From assembly GCA_029378245.1 (NCBI GenBank), contig JARKIF010000007.1, forward strand, positions 1,364,001-1,428,000: 64,000 nt of DNA, read 5' to 3'. The translations under genes were made by a program, and so were the position numbers. The notes under the pieces are model-generated. The model was not told the DNA's origin, did not search any database, and was given only the letters and a program-made list of their open reading frames with translations. Shown in pieces: positions 13,137 to 22,302 of this stretch; positions within the stretch are counted from its first letter, which is position 1, and each line of letters opens with the position of its first letter. Origin of the DNA: Roridomyces roridus. Taxonomy: Eukaryota > Basidiomycota > Agaricomycetes > Agaricales > Mycenaceae.

Positions 13137-13873
13137 TTCAGAAACCCCGGTTGCAGCCAGAAACCCCCTCTTATATGGAAACCCCATGTCAATAAAATAT
13201 TTCAGCGGGGGTTTCTTGATTTGGATCAGTTTTGATTAATCATTGATGCTGCCAGCGGCATGTCTCAGTAAAACTCCAAATATGACCTGCCGCCAACCCG
13301 CCGCTGCCGTGTGACCGTGTTGCAGCTTCCTTGACGGCTTGACTCGCGCGTCGGGAGGCGTCGGTCGTTGCGAATGAAATGAAGAAGAAAAAAGTGGTAT
13401 TCAAGGTAAAATACAGGTGTTGTTAATAGTGATGAGCGGCGGCATTGACAACCTGGGGAGTTTCAATAAAGAGAAGGGCGGGTGTTGCGGGCAACGGTGA
13501 GGTCATGGCGCGCGAGCGTGAGGTGGATGGAGGGGATGGTCAAGTCGGGAAACCACACCGTTGGCAACGCTCGCGACGATGCGAACCACCCGGACTGGTG
13601 ATGAGCGGGACAAAGGGCAGACCTGGCGGTGACGCGTCAGACGGGGGGTGAGGGTAGCGTGTCTGATATGGAGTCGGTGGACGACGGGCGAGAGTGAAGG
13701 CGCGAGGAAAAGAGTCAGTATAGTGAATGGTGGCAGACCCGATCAATCGGCATCTGTCGGCGGGCTTCTGTTGGCATCAAATCTGCCGCACTGTTGCCGA
13801 AACTCGCAACCTGGGTTTCCACGTAGATATCTATTTATAACTGGGGTTTCTGCCTGCAACCGGGGTTTCTCAA
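13137..13873. mobile_element. 737-bp TA-flanked TIR element with AGAAACCCC repeats
   Basis: Left end TTCAGAAACCCCGGTTGCAG and the reverse complement of the right end TTGAGAAACCCCGGTTGCAG form terminal inverted repeats of about 33 bp with two mismatches. Similarity decays inward for a further 25 bp. TA flanks both ends (13135-13136 and 13874-13875). The motif GAAACCC recurs several times near both termini in mirrored orientation, as transposase-binding subterminal repeats do. Inside there is only a G-rich 68-codon frame (13445-13651) with no family resemblance, so the element looks non-autonomous. The right-hand TA is also the left TA of the neighbouring MITE. Confidence 0.8.
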
Positions 13874-13875
13874 TA

Positions 13876-14252
13876 GAGCTTATTAGCAACCACCAAGCAA
13901 CCCCTTTGCCGAGATATTTCTGAGCAATACAAAATTGTGATGGAGCAAAATGAAGCAAGAAAATTCAGTGATTGCAAATCATTTGTTGTCTGCCGAAACA
14001 CGGCTTGCTTGTGTGTGGGATCAGCCAAGAACTCAACGGCGGGATGTTGAATCCGGCGACGAGCAGGCCTTCAAGAGTGAAATTTTCGCAATTCCTCTGG
14101 TCTAACAACACGACTGCAAGGGTGGTGAAGTCTCGGCAAGCTACGCGGCATGGCTCGCTTGCCCGGAATTATGATTCTTATCATGCTCCACACTCCACCC
14201 CAGCAAAAATATTAGAGACACAAGCAAAAGGAGGGTGGCTGCTAATAAGTTC
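13876..14252. mobile_element. TA-flanked MITE, copy 2
   Basis: A 377-bp near-identical copy of the element at 6835-7210, in the same orientation. By eye the differences are an A-to-T change near 13927 and one extra A in GCAAGCTACGCGG. It has the same 19-bp terminal inverted repeats and the same TA flanks (13874-13875 and 14253-14254). Its left TA is shared with the right end of the 737-bp element, so one inserted at the other's target duplication. High identity between the copies suggests recent movement. Confidence 0.88.
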
Positions 14253-14412
14253 TAATAGAATTATCCTCAAAAAAAGGGACACATCCCCTTTGTCGTTGCT
14301 TTGTGCTATTTTTAGAATAAAGGAATGACAAAGGAGAGTGCAACATGACAAGTGCTGGAAAAAAAGTGACAGTTGCACCAAAATGAAAAGTGACAACTGA
14401 TTATCCGCCGTG

Positions 14413-15393
14413 TCAAGCCTCGTCAGGCTAGAAGCCGCGTCAAGGATATCACCGCCGTCCTGACTACTTTGATCTCGTTTGCAGCCGGGGCTCAAGCGGC
14501 CGCTTATGCACTCCCAATCAGTACCGCCACCATCACCGAACATCTCTTCTTTCAGAACCCTCACAACCTTCAAACCGATTGGTTGGGAAGGGAGAGGCCC
14601 TCCGAACAGACAACAACGCACAATCAAAGTTCCACAGAATCTCAGTTCCAAAAAACCTCAACTTCACCGGCTTGTCTCTATTATCGCCATCACGTCTGTC
14701 TCGTCTGTTCCTGTGTCTTGCCATGCGACTTTGAAAAAGGAAAATCAACGAACCCCTATGGTACTGGTGAAATCTCTAGTCGAAACAACCTTGACTCTTG
14801 CGATCTGAAACCGCGTCTCTACGTGCACCAACCCTGTATCCACCAGTGTTTTCCAAAATTTGCATTTTCTCTCAGTGAATCAGGGGCTTGCACCCCAATT
14901 TCCATGCAACTTGACACCTCAATGTCCATGCAACTTGAACCCAAGTCTCGTTTAGCAACAACGGCGGAGGATTTGCATAGATTTGCATCCAAGATAGACG
15001 ACGTCAGCACAGCGTTCTTTTGGCGCAATATCAAGTCTCCGGGCGCGGAGTAGCGGATTTGGGAGAGAATCGCGGAGGTACGCATCTGTCGTCACTGGAC
15101 AACGCGAGTCCGCTCGTCCGTGCGAAGAAGGGCAACGGCAATATGCTTTTAGTATACCAATGATTCATCGGAGGGAATTTATTACCATGAACGGCGATTT
15201 GAAGGAAAGATGTAGTTCTGATTCTAAAACAAATGGGACTGGCACTGGCCGACATTCGAGAGTGTGAAGTTTGAACAGCACGGAGCGGCAACGGAGCAGC
15301 GGACTCTGGCGGAGTTCTAACCGGATTGGTTGGACATCTTCCCGATTTGGACAGCGCTTAGTTCATCCCGACGCGACCTCGACACCTGCAGGG
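14413..15393. other. Intergenic stretch, no supported gene
   Basis: No gene recognised. A 194-codon plus-strand frame at 14469-15053 and several minus-strand frames overlap here. Their translations lack any family signature and show no consistent splice-site pattern. The last few hundred bases presumably carry the promoter of the reductase gene that starts at 15394. Confidence 0.4.
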
Positions 15394-16633
15394 ATGGCCC
15401 AATTCAAAGTCATCATCACAGGCAACCCACAAACCAATGCTCTACATCGCCTCAATTTACGTGTGAAATAGGTGCCTCTGGAGTCCTGGGCTCCGCCGTC
15501 CGCGAAGCGTTCCGTACCAACAAACCCGATGCCGAATTGCTCAGTCTTTCGCACTCGCGATCTGGAGATGGGCTCCGCAAACTGGACTTGCTGGATAGCG
15601 AAGAGGTGGAGAAGGTCTTTCGAGATTTCCAGCCCAACTGTGTGTGCTTTTGAGGTGTTGCTTTCGTCGCTCATATTCTCCCAGGGGTTATCCACTGTGC
15701 CGCCGAGCGCAGGCCCGATGTCGCGGAAAAGGTAGGTAACAGGATCTGTCAATTCAGTGACTGATCCACGTCCAGGATCCAGAAGGTGCTCTAAAGGTGA
15801 GAACGCGTCGACTCGCGTCGCTTGTCTGAACCCTCTCCAAGCTCAACGCCGACGTCTCTGGTCATCTCGCGCGCCTTTCCAAAGACTTGAGCTATACCTT
15901 CGTCTACATCTCCACAGGCGTGTCCTCTCCGTACTGAACTAACTCTGAATCTCATTCTCACTCAGACTACGTCTTTGACGGAACATCTCCTCCCTACGCC
16001 CCTTCAGCCAAACCCAACCCTCTCCAGCTCTATGGCAGAACTAAACTTGATGGAGAAGTCAAGGTCCTCGGAGTCGACGGCGCCACCTCTGTTGTCCTCC
16101 GTGTCCCAGTCCTGTAAGCATCGCCTCGTCTTTCGACTGGGTGCGACTTTGACGCTTTCATGTGAGGTATGGTCCCGCGCCGAACAACTCTGATACGGCG
16201 GTGAACATCCTCATCGATGTGGTCGAGGACCAGTCGGGAAAAACGTACAAGATGGACCACTACGCAACGCGGTACCCGACCAACGTCGTCGACATTGGCA
16301 ACTTTCTCGTCAAGCTCTCTGGTCCGTCTCATTCACCTTGAATCACGCAAGTTCTAAACAAGCGCAGCTTACAACAAACCCATCCCGCCCATTCTGCACT
16401 ACTCTGCCGCCGAGCCGTTCACCAAGTACGAGATGTGTCTCATCTTTGCCAAGATTTTAGGCTTGCAACATAAGCATATCATTCCGGACGCGGAGCCACC
16501 GACAGGCGCTGGAGCGACCACCCGTCCTAGAGACTGCCAACTCTACACCGGAGAGACAGAGAACCTTGGGTTGGAAGACGGTCTTGGCCTCTCTCTGTTC
16601 GAAGAGTGGTGGACGGAGTATTTGAAGAAGTAA
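15394..16633 (+). CDS. RmlD/MAT2B-like NAD(P)-dependent reductase
   Basis: Extended short-chain dehydrogenase of the RmlD substrate-binding family. The closest known eukaryotic relatives are the regulatory beta subunit of methionine adenosyltransferase and dTDP-4-dehydrorhamnose reductases. Seen: [10 protein letters not shown] joins to ASGVLGSAV, giving the GxxGxxG nucleotide loop. [15 protein letters not shown] follows, then the diagnostic [13 protein letters not shown] and the catalytic YGRTK (YxxxK). The C-terminal substrate-binding part contains [12 protein letters not shown] and ends [11 protein letters not shown]. Two introns appear to use GC donors: 15422-15471 (ACAG/gcaacc) and the one that creates STD (ACAG/gcgtgt near 15916). 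No GT donor gives the motif in frame. Its stop is only 29 bp from the convergent TPR gene. Whether it is enzymatic or a MAT regulator cannot be told. Confidence 0.88.
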
Positions 16634-16662
16634 ATTGCGGGCGTGTATGTACAATATCAATG

Positions 16663-17994
16663 CTATGGTGGTTTCGCATTCGCATCCACTCTGGCTATTG
16701 CCTCTTCTGCGACTTTGGCGGCTTCCTCTATGCCATACGACTTTGACTGTTTGGATGCAGATACAAAGAAGCTGCGCGCCTTCTGCGGGTCTCCAGCCAA
16801 CTGCCCGTCCTCAGCACATACCTAATCGAGACGGGATGGAAACGCACCTCACGCAGCATACCCGCATTGAACAGCGCAACAGCGAGAGCCTGCTCGCACG
16901 TCGCAATGGGCTCTTTCGTCTTTTGCCGCGCATGCTGTAATGTCGACAGCGCCTTGTGCGCCCAGAACTCGGCGTTCTGTTGTTTTTCGTCGGTGGGGTC
17001 GCCCCGGATGATAAGCTCCGCGACGTTGTTCATCAGTTGCGCTCCTTGACTGGATAATGAGACGGAGGAGCGAATGTGTAGCAACACGCTACTTACCTTG
17101 GCACATGTTTGCTGGAACACCATCGTCCGAGACCAACAGGGAGATCCCTTGCAGATACAATGGCACCGCGTACTCCATTTTCCCTACTCGACTGTAAAAG
17201 TCCCCGAGTTCCTGGAGCGGTACGCAAATGTCCGTCCTGGTCAACCACTTTGGTAGATTCAGTCGAGTAAAGTCAAGTGGTGCCCCAGCGTGCGTGTCCA
17301 CGAGCAGCTTGAGCATCTCCTCCACAGCCCACACCAGTATCTTCTCCTCCTCCTGGACGGGAATATCGCACGCCGGAGCCAGTTGCCCCAGTTTGACTGC
17401 GAGAGATACAGCTCGCAGTCGTTCGCGACCACTCAGCAGTTGCTCTGGTGGGCGACCCCGGACGAGATCAAGAGCGCTGCGGTACACTGCAAAAGCCTCC
17501 TTGAAGTCGCCTTCGTCCTCGAGCTCCCCAGCCAGGTCGACGGCTATCCCAGTAATCTTGAGGTAAGGCTCTGCATTGAATTCCTCGATCGGGCGCGTTA
17601 TGGCAGTATTCCACGCTCTGCCAACGCGTAAGTCGAGCCCACAGCTGGCAGGGTGTGGAGACCTACTTGCGCTTATAATACGCGCTCGTCTCCAAGTCGC
17701 CTTTGTGCTTCGCGCCAATGCCGAGCTTCAAGTCGGCGCGTACTTCAGGAGGGAAGATGTTGCGCCATTTAGTGTAAGCGTCGTAGCTGCAGTTTTGAGC
17801 AATGGATGGGGCCGGGGAGTTCACGAGGCCCACCCTGCATACGCCAGAGTTGCGGTTCCTGCGACTCCCAAGGCAATCCAAGCAGCTCGTTTCGAGTTGA
17901 CGCGAACTGGGGGTGCTTCAGTAGAGAAGCGTCTCACGGGACGGCTTATTTGGGAACATCGAGTGGAGAGCCTAGTTACTCTCCAAGACGACAT
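16663..17994 (-). CDS. Mitochondrial TPR-repeat protein (Mgr3-like)
   Basis: Start at 17994 gives MSSWRVTRLSTR and a basic, Ser/Arg-rich presequence (RRFSTEAPP), then one transmembrane helix (WIALGVAGTATLAYAGW), as in proteins anchored in the inner mitochondrial membrane. An upstream in-frame Met (18057) would add 21 residues and spoil the presequence. The body is helical TPR-like: KLGIGAKHKGDLE, KITGIAVDLAGELEDEGDFKEAFAVY, LQELGDFYSRVGKMEYAVPLYLQ, FWAHKALSTLQHARQ and EQALAVALFNAGML. A last intron joins LREDGQLAGDPQKAR to FFVSASKQSKSYGIEEAAKVA, ending NAKPP at TAG 16663. Architecture resembles yeast Mgr3, an adaptor of the i-AAA protease; that orthology is inferred. It is convergent with the reductase gene. 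Confidence 0.78.
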
Positions 17995-18471
17995 GAAAGG
18001 AAGAGACAGACTCGGAGATCGGCATGCCCTCCGCGACGGATCAACTGCCAGCCTCACTCAGATGCGCAAACTTTAACTGAGGCACTCCTTCCAAAGCTCA
18101 CGAACGCAATTCTCAAAACCCACAGTGAGAGCCAATAGCTCATGTGTTTTGGCAAGAATCAACCTCTGAGAAACAAGAGACGGTGTACAAACGCCCATCA
18201 GAATCCAAAAGTAACAAGGAATAGGTCAAGCAGTTCAGACGAATGGCGGCCGTGGTGGTGGTATTAGCACGGTGTAATTCGTGGTTTTTCAATCCACATA
18301 CACGCATTTTTATTCCTCCGGCCACAAAAGACGCGCGGTATGGCGGGCCATCCTTCCCTTCTTTACCCACCCAGTTTTAGGCGCCAGCCAGCAAGTCGCC
18401 GGGGTATCTGTGTGCTGTGAACCAGCCAAAAGTGCGGTCTGTGTCCTCCTCCTCCAAGTCGCCACCAGATC
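17995..18471. other. Intergenic stretch, no supported gene
   Basis: Holds the 5' region of the TPR gene and the 3' region of LSM8, both minus strand. I see no conserved reading frame, tRNA-like structure or repeat in it. Confidence 0.4.
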
Positions 18472-18931
18472 CTAGTACTGAATACGCGGTATCGGCTCCG
18501 CGTGAATCGTGCTGAGGTCCACCGCCTGGTCGACCGCCTCGTCCAATTCACCTATGAGAACGCTGTGGAACGCGCAGGTGGGCATGAGTCGCGTTTGCTT
18601 TGGTCGCCAAATCATTGTCACCCACATCATGTCGCCTTTGACGAGATACAGGCCAAGTGGGACCTCTTCCACGCCGGCATCCATGCTGTAGATCCGCTCC
18701 TTCGAGTCTGAGAGTACGACGTTCGATTTCTGGTCAAATCCCGCCATCACGCCCTTGTAAAGTCGCGTTTTGGTGTGGCGAATAAAATGAAATAGCAGAC
18801 CTGGCGCACCACAATCACGACTCCATCTTGCAAGACCAGGATAACGCGACCTAGGGAACCTGTTGCGTCAGTGCTCGGGCGACGGAGGTGGCAAAAAGCG
18901 TACGGTCAACGTAGCCTTGAAGGCTGGACAT
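18472..18931 (-). CDS. LSM8: U6 snRNA-associated Sm-like protein Lsm8
   Basis: Subunit of the nuclear Lsm2-8 ring that binds the 3' oligo(U) end of U6 snRNA for splicing. Seen: the first exon encodes MSSLQGYVD; an intron near 18860-18900 joins it to RSLGRVILVLQDGVV, completing Sm motif 1. A second intron joins VRQ to GVMAGFDQKSNVVLSDSKERI. Sm motif 2 and the Lsm8-typical EEVPLGLYLVKGDM follow. A third intron leads to VLIGELDEAVDQAVDLSTI and the family C-terminus IPRIQY. The product is about 95 residues, normal for Lsm8. The GELDE and DLSTI tail separates Lsm8 from Lsm1. It sits between two other minus-strand genes. Confidence 0.95.
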
Positions 18932-19141
18932 AACAGCGTAGAGTTATTTGGTCTTGATTTGCCACCAGCAAAGGCCGCGAGCGAAGAAAAAAATTCCATC
19001 CAATACAATAATTCTGTATTCACCAGAACTAATTCCTTTATAAATAACAAGGGCAGGGAACTAAGGCTGCCAGCAAGCGGAATGTATGCTAAGTCTATGA
19101 ATCTAACAAGTCGAAAGTCCAATGGCGCTCCACATGGGAAA

Positions 19142-20372
19142 CTACTTTCCGCCGGTAGTCTTGAACAGAACGAGCCCACCAAGAGCGATCGAGTAACCTG
19201 CGAAATGAATGAGGATTCATTTCATTTGTGGGTCGGGAGAACACGGAAACGCACCAAAGACCTGTAGCGGCGCGACTTGGGCACCGAAAAAGGCAACGGA
19301 CCCAGTAACGAGGAGGATATCCTATGACAAGGTATGAAAAATAAGCACAACATGTTGTCGTTCGGCAACCTACCTTGAGCACACCGGCGAGCGTGAGGAT
19401 AAGACCGCTCCCCACGCCGACGAGGAACACCGCGGCGACATTCAGGAAGAAGGCGACGCAGGCGTTGCTGAAGATGATCAGCGGCCCTATCCGTGCGAGC
19501 TCGTAGAATGGTGCAAGACCCTCGGTGAAGGGCAAGACGAGCAGGTTGATCAGTGCACAGATGGGAGCATAGTAGTGCAGCGATACGAGCGGGTCCATCT
19601 TCAAGCCATGGAGGAGGACCTCAATCATGACAAGGCGGGCGGCCTCGAATACGACGGCGGCGGCTTGAATGAGGAAGCCAAAGAGATTGAAATTCATCTC
19701 GCCCTTGGAGGTTATGGCGACACCGAAAGAAATCATGGAGACGATCAAGGCCAGCCTGCGGTTGGGCTCCGCGATGCGGAAGACCCATGAGATGATGAGG
19801 ACGGCAACGGCGTTGAATGCCTGGGCAGCAATAAGGATTTAGCAGATAGTGGCACCAAAGAGGGCGCACCTTGAGCATTTGGATGTAGGAGATGCTGAGG
19901 TGAAGATACGCCGAGTTGCTCAGAATCAAACTGCCACTGAAGAGAATGCCAATGGGGAGGATCGATCGCAGGAACATGTCCTTCGTCATGTTAACGTCCT
20001 TGACACCGTCAAGGAGGTGGGTCGTCCGCTGTAGTACACGCGTGCCGATGGCCTGCAAGGCGCGTCGCGTCAGCTGGAGGCATGAGAGGCGGGAATGGAG
20101 CGTACAGCAAAAGTAAGATGCCATGTTACGAGGAATACAGGGTACTTGAATTTGAGGGTGTTGTACAGATAGTTATTGTAAAGAATGACGGAGACGGACA
20201 GAGCCATCCAGACGGGGATGATGACGACCACAGAGACCTTTGGCTTGGGTTTCGTGGCCTGTGCGGAGACTGGCGCTGGCAAAGATGCCAATGAAGCTGA
20301 GGCCGATTCCTCATCTTTTAGCGACGTGAGAGGGACAGATTCGACCTTGTCCTCGGCGGGGTTGAGGGCCAT
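19142..20372 (-). CDS. Triose-phosphate-translocator-family carrier
   Basis: Membrane carrier of the drug/metabolite (EamA/TPT) superfamily. Seen: a cytosolic N-terminus starting [18 protein letters not shown], then about ten hydrophobic helices. These include [36 protein letters not shown], a YIQMLK stretch, [36 protein letters not shown], a [11 protein letters not shown] segment and [14 protein letters not shown]. It ends [18 protein letters not shown] at TAG 19142. The SLHYYAP and [13 protein letters not shown] motifs are those of the phosphate/sugar-phosphate or nucleotide-sugar branch. Start 20372 is the first Met that leaves a short hydrophilic N-terminus. Substrate cannot be told from sequence. 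Likely located in the Golgi or ER. Confidence 0.85.
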
Positions 20373-20987
20373 GGTAGTAAACGCTGTGGAAGGCTCAGGT
20401 CGAGGGCGATAGGAAGGAAGGAAACCAGGCACTGACAGCGACGGAATGGGAGTAATGTATAAAAGGCGATGTGGTCCCGACGTGCGCAAACAGGACGAAT
20501 GCCGAGCCGAAATTTGATCCTTCTCTCCAACGTTCTAGCTGGTATCTTGCTTTGCTGGCGCCCCAATATGCCAGCGTCGTCTGAACTAGACTGTGGCGCG
20601 TTGCCTGCAACTACTCGACTGAATTCTGCCTCTTTGGGAGCCACTTTACATCCAATGCTTCGTAGCTAGGGCTCAGGCGGTTTTGAACCAGAGTACCCCT
20701 CGCAACCATGCATGCATTCCGTCCGCCAGCAGCACGAAACTGCTGTTTCCTACCCCCGGGCGCATACAGTGCGGCGGCGGGTGACCAACGTTGCTCTCCT
20801 CAATCAAGAGCCATATTTCGTTGGTAGGTCCAGTAGTTGTAACCCATGAATATGGTGCCCTAAAGGCCGGTCATGGACTGCAGGCATATATGTACAAGTC
20901 GAATAAAATTCATGTGCTTGGAGGGGAACTCTGCCCGCGAAAGTGATCGACATATTATTGTCACTCCCCCGAGTAAACCATGTGGGT
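20373..20987. other. Divergent intergenic region
   Basis: About 615 bp between the minus-strand carrier and the plus-strand SIS protein, so it should contain both promoters. A TATAAAA-like run at about 20457 reads on the plus strand but is over 500 bp from the nearest plus-strand start. No gene recognised. Confidence 0.4.
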
Positions 20988-22183
20988 ATGCCTGCCTGGC
21001 TCTTCGAACCGCCGTCGGCCTCTACGCCTCTTTCCACCACGTCCTCGAATGTTGGTTCTCAATCTTCCTCTCGAAATGGGTCGCAGCCTCCCGACATGCA
21101 TGGGCTAAGCACCGAGCGACCGAACCCAGCGACGGAAAACATCGACATGCTCAGCACTCTCGAAATGTGCCAGTTAATCAACGCAGAGGATGCACTGATA
21201 GCAGCAGCCGTCGCCAAGATCACTCCCACTATTTCCGAGGTCGTCGATGCAATAGTAGAGCGGATTGGTCGAGGCGGCCGTTTGTTATACATGGGAGCCG
21301 GTGCAAGCGGACAGTACGTCTTCTGGCCTTTCAGTCTCTTCTCTTGAAAACCATCACAGCCTCGGCATCCTGGACCTGTCGGGAATCCCGCCCTCATTCA
21401 ATGAAGACCCCATGAAGTACATTGCTCTCACTGCTGGTGGAGACGTCGCTCTGCGCACCGCCCGGCCCTCTGTCGAAGATTCCCGCGCAGCAGGCGCCGC
21501 AGACTTTGGCTCCCTACTTCCCACCTCCCGGGACACCCTGGTCGGCATCACCGCCTCTGGGCGCACGCCGTACGTGCTTGCTGCCCTCAAAAGCGCCCGT
21601 ATACACGGATTGCTCACGGTGGGACTGGTATGCACGCGGCCCAGTGCCGTACATCTCGAGGGGCAGTGTGACTACGTCCTTGACCCACAAGTAGGGCCGG
21701 AGGTCATTGCCGGCAGCTCGCGTCTCAAGGCGGGCACGGCGACAAAGATGGTGCGTTTGCACTTCCCGTTCAGCTCGGCATGCTCAAGGCTATGTAGGTT
21801 CTAAATATGATTTCAACGGCAATACAGGTTAAGCTGGGAAACACATACGGGAACCTGGTCAGTTCACGTTTTACCTGGTGTAGAATTTTCCGATACGATC
21901 ACGTGAGCAGATGGTCAACGTTCACCCATCAAATGACAAGTTCGCGTCCCGTGCGCGTAATATCATTCGCGCTACAGTGGGTGCGCGTGCCACAGCATAT
22001 TCGGATGACGAGTTGGACGGGGTGATTGCGCGCTGCGGCGGGTCGGTCAAGCTCGCAGTTGTCGTCGTCGCCTCGGGATGGGGCGTTCCGCTTTGTGTCG
22101 ATGCGCTTGAACGCCGTGGTGGCTCTCTCAGGGCGGTTCTGGAGGACGTGCGCTACGAGACTGTTGTGCGGGTTTTTGTTTGA
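20988..22183 (+). CDS. MurQ/GKRP-like SIS-domain protein
   Basis: Related to bacterial N-acetylmuramic acid 6-phosphate etherase (MurQ) and to the animal glucokinase regulatory protein. Seen: after a Ser-rich N-terminus come the MurQ hallmarks STLEMCQLINAED, then GGRLLYMGAGASG, LGILDLSGIPPSF, ITASGRTPYVLAALKSA, VGPEVIAGSSRLKAGTATKMV, KLGNTYGNL and MVNVHPSNDKFASRARNII. A C-terminal helical lid (DDELDGVIARCGGSVKLAVVV) follows, ending VRVFV at TGA. The length, about 345 residues, suits a single-SIS MurQ. Oddity: where bacterial MurQ has Glu in the LDASE motif, this reads LDLSG (codon GGA); the second expected acidic site, VEDS, is kept. It may therefore be a non-catalytic sugar-phosphate sensor. 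Fungi make no peptidoglycan, so a bacterial origin or a scavenging role is possible. Confidence 0.85.
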
Positions 22184-22302
22184 GTCTTTACAATACGAGG
22201 ACATTGGTAATTTTGCTGTAATTTATTGTTTCAACATAAACCCAATAAAATTGCACCCAAGATAAAGAAAGATATGTAGGCAGGGATAAGTTATTCTATG
22301 TC

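Larger units (their letters stand above)
13054..14412. mobile_element. Outer degenerate TIR element hosting two nested insertions
   Basis: The outer arms are inverted repeats. The left arm at about 13057-13110 (ACACGGCGGATAA, then AGTTGTCACTTTT, GGTGCATCTGTCAC) matches the reverse complement of about 14360-14412 (ACACGGCGGATAA, CAGTTGTCACTTTT, GGTGCAACTGTCAC) at roughly 80-85% over 55 bp. Between them lie the 737-bp TIR element (13137-13873) and MITE copy 2 (13876-14252). A perfect 12-bp inverted pair, GGATAATTCTAT (about 13127-13138) and ATAGAATTATCC, immediately brackets those two. The exact outer ends and any target duplication are not clear. The interpretation is an old element later hit by younger ones. 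Confidence 0.6.

Noticed and set aside
14469..15053. 194-codon plus-strand reading frame beside the transposon nest
   Set aside because: Low-complexity, no homologous motif, and next to repeats; likely chance.
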